Below are positions 6,326-7,585 of a stretch of 7,585 nucleotides of DNA, in pieces. The translations under genes and the position numbers were made by a program. Location: positions 1 through 7,585 of the forward strand of contig DMZT01000270.1 in NCBI GenBank assembly GCA_003484865.1, written 5' to 3'. This DNA is from Stenotrophomonas sp. GTDB lineage: Bacteria; Pseudomonadota; Gammaproteobacteria; Xanthomonadales; Xanthomonadaceae. The notes beneath the pieces are model-generated. The model was given only the letters and a program-made list of their open reading frames with translations. It had not been told where the DNA came from and did no database searches. The number at the start of each line of letters is the position of its first letter. Positions within the stretch are counted from its first letter, which is position 1.

Positions 6326-7542
6326 TGGCACACGCCCCCTGCTCCCACCTGCCCGGCGAAACCTGCACGGGTGATCATGACCACGCTCCGCGGTTGGTTA
6401 CGCCGCCGCTGGCGTTGTACGTGCATCTGCCGTGGTGCGTGCGCAAATGCCCGTACTGCGATTTCAACTCGCATGCGGCCAAGGGCGAGCTGCCGTTCGA
6501 GGCGTACATCGACGCGTTGATCCGCGATCTCGATCAGGATCTGCCGCTGGTCTGGGGCCGGGTGGTGAGCAGTGTGTTCTTCGGTGGCGGCACGCCGAGC
6601 CTGTTCCCGCCGGAGGCGATCGACCGTTTCCTGCAGGCGGCCTCGGCCCGGCTGCGCTTCGCACCGAACCTGGAAGTGACGCTGGAGACCAACCCGGGCA
6701 CCGCCGAGCACGGCCGGTTCGACCGTTATCGCGCCGCCGGTGTGAACCGGATCAGCTTCGGCATCCAGACCTTCAACGACGAGGCGCTCAAGCGCCTGGG
6801 CCGCATCCACGACAGCGGCGAAGCCGAGCGTGCGGTGAAGCTGGCCCAGGATGCGGGCTACGACAACGTCAACATCGACCTGATGTACGCGCTGCCGCAG
6901 CAGACGCTGGCCCAGGCCGAGCATGACCTGGAACGCGCGTTCGCGCTGCAGCCCACGCACATGTCGCACTACCAGCTCACCCTGGAGCCGAACACCGTGT
7001 TCTTCGCGCGGCCGCCGCAGGGCATCCCCGATGAAGATTCGGCATGGGACATCCAGGAGCACTGCCAGCAGATGCTGGCCGAGGCCGGCTATGCGCAGTA
7101 CGAGGTCAGCGCCTACGCAAAACCCGGCCGGCAGAGCCAGCACAACCTCAATTACTGGCGCTTTGGCGACTACCTGGGGATCGGCGCCGGTGCACACGGC
7201 AAGATCAGCAGCGGCGCTGAAGAACACGTGCTGCGCCGCTGGAAGCACAAGCATCCGCAGACCTTCATGGACACTGCCGGAACCGCAGCCTCGATCGGCG
7301 GCGACGATGTGATCAGCGCCGAGCGACTGCCGTTCGAGTACATGCTCAACCTGCTGCGCCTGCATGAAGGCTTCAGCCTGAAGGATTTCGAATCGCGGAC
7401 CGGCCTGCACCGGGCACGGATCGCCGAGCCGCTGCGCATTGCCGTGGCCAAGGGCTGGACGACCGTGGCCGGCGATGACGCCATGCCAACCGAACTGGGC
7501 CGGCGCTTCACCAACGACGTGGTCGAGCTGTTCCTGCCCTGA
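6325..7542 (+). CDS. hemW: Radical SAM heme chaperone HemW
   Basis: A radical-SAM family protein, 405 aa, formerly often labelled oxygen-independent coproporphyrinogen oxidase. HemW binds heme and is thought to deliver it to membrane cytochromes. The Fe-S motif is C38-x3-C42-x2-C45 followed by DF. The Phe, where true HemN has a fourth cysteine, supports HemW. Other marks are FFGGGTPSLFPP (85-96), LETNPGT (120-126), NRISFGIQTF (141-150), ALKRLGRIH (154-162) and NYWRFGDYLGIGAGAH (276-291). A C-terminal HemN_C-like domain follows. The start is uncertain: ATG 6325 overlaps the rdgB stop by one base (TGATG), with GTG at 6322 just before it, and neither has a Shine-Dalgarno. The first 26 or so residues (Cys/His-rich) precede the conserved YVHLPWC and may not be translated; TTG 6394 is an alternative. 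Confidence 0.94.
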   Translation: MAHAPCSHLPGETCTGDHDHAPRLVTPPLALYVHLPWCVRKCPYCDFNSHAAKGELPFEAYIDALIRDLDQDLPLVWGRVVSSVFFGGGTPSLFPPEAIDRFLQAASARLRFAPNLEVTLETNPGTAEHGRFDRYRAAGVNRISFGIQTFNDEALKRLGRIHDSGEAERAVKLAQDAGYDNVNIDLMYALPQQTLAQAEHDLERAFALQPTHMSHYQLTLEPNTVFFARPPQGIPDEDSAWDIQEHCQQMLAEAGYAQYEVSAYAKPGRQSQHNLNYWRFGDYLGIGAGAHGKISSGAEEHVLRRWKHKHPQTFMDTAGTAASIGGDDVISAERLPFEYMLNLLRLHEGFSLKDFESRTGLHRARIAEPLRIAVAKGWTTVAGDDAMPTELGRRFTNDVVELFLP

Positions 7543-7557
7543 GCAGGCGGCGCCTGC
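7543..7557 (+). other. Hairpin immediately after the hemW stop
   Basis: GCAGGC and GCCTGC form a perfect 6-bp stem around GGC, starting on the base after the stop codon. No T-run follows, so it is not a canonical intrinsic terminator. With the palindrome that follows it may form the transcript's 3' end. Confidence 0.45.
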
Positions 7558-7564
7558 CCGGACG

Positions 7565-7585
7565 GTAATGCCGGCCGCTGGCCGG
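7565..7585 (+). repeat. SMAG-like palindrome, cut by the window edge
   Basis: GTAA is followed by TGCCGGCC, a GCT loop and GGCCGG, reaching the window end. The layout (4-base head, 8-bp stem, 3-base loop) matches the GTAG elements at 82-104 and 174-196, with a different stem and GTAA in place of GTAG. The last two bases of the expected right arm lie outside the window. Confidence 0.6.

Noticed and set aside
6193..7410. 405-codon minus-strand frame opposite hemW and the rdgB end
   Set aside because: It is a mirror of conserved hemW coding sequence without any domain or credible start signal.

Overview
This is a high-GC, densely coded chromosomal stretch from a gammaproteobacterium of the Xanthomonadaceae, most likely Stenotrophomonas. 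Two things point there. The protein sequences look xanthomonad, for example a guanylate kinase with a WKGTA loop and an RdgB with GFGYNP. The intergenic ends also carry 23-nt palindromes with a terminal GTAG tetranucleotide, matching the SMAG elements described in Stenotrophomonas maltophilia. All eight protein genes appear intact housekeeping genes. I see no phage, insertion sequence, CRISPR array, tRNA or rRNA.

Layout. Positions 1-249 hold an imperfect tandem repeat of about 91-92 bp; each unit carries one SMAG palindrome. A leftward block follows, read in transcription order from the right: yicC (4500 to 3640), gmk (3643 to 2978), rpoZ (2865 to 2566) and spoT (2409 to 250). yicC and gmk overlap by 4 bases. 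rpoZ has a good sigma-70-type promoter in front of it and a strong hairpin terminator behind it, so spoT probably relies partly on its own promoter. Positions 4501-4620 form a divergent control region with a stable GC-rich hairpin. A rightward block then runs rph, a VOC-family gene, rdgB and hemW (4621-7542), each overlapping the next by 1-4 bases, so it is almost certainly one operon. Two hairpins follow hemW; the last is another SMAG-like palindrome cut by the window edge.

Functional picture. The leftward genes centre on guanine nucleotides and the stringent response: GMP kinase, the RNA polymerase omega subunit that contributes to a ppGpp site, and the ppGpp hydrolase/synthetase, preceded by the YicC ribonuclease. 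The rightward genes combine RNA 3'-end trimming (RNase PH), purine-pool sanitation (RdgB), a heme chaperone (HemW) and a small VOC protein of unknown substrate. The gene neighbourhood is largely conserved in Proteobacteria. I found no convincing undescribed system. The points worth checking are the SMAG-bearing tandem array, the insulation of rpoZ within the gmk-rpoZ-spoT cluster, hairpins in the rpoZ and rph leaders, and unusual residues at otherwise conserved positions in Gmk, RdgB and SpoT.
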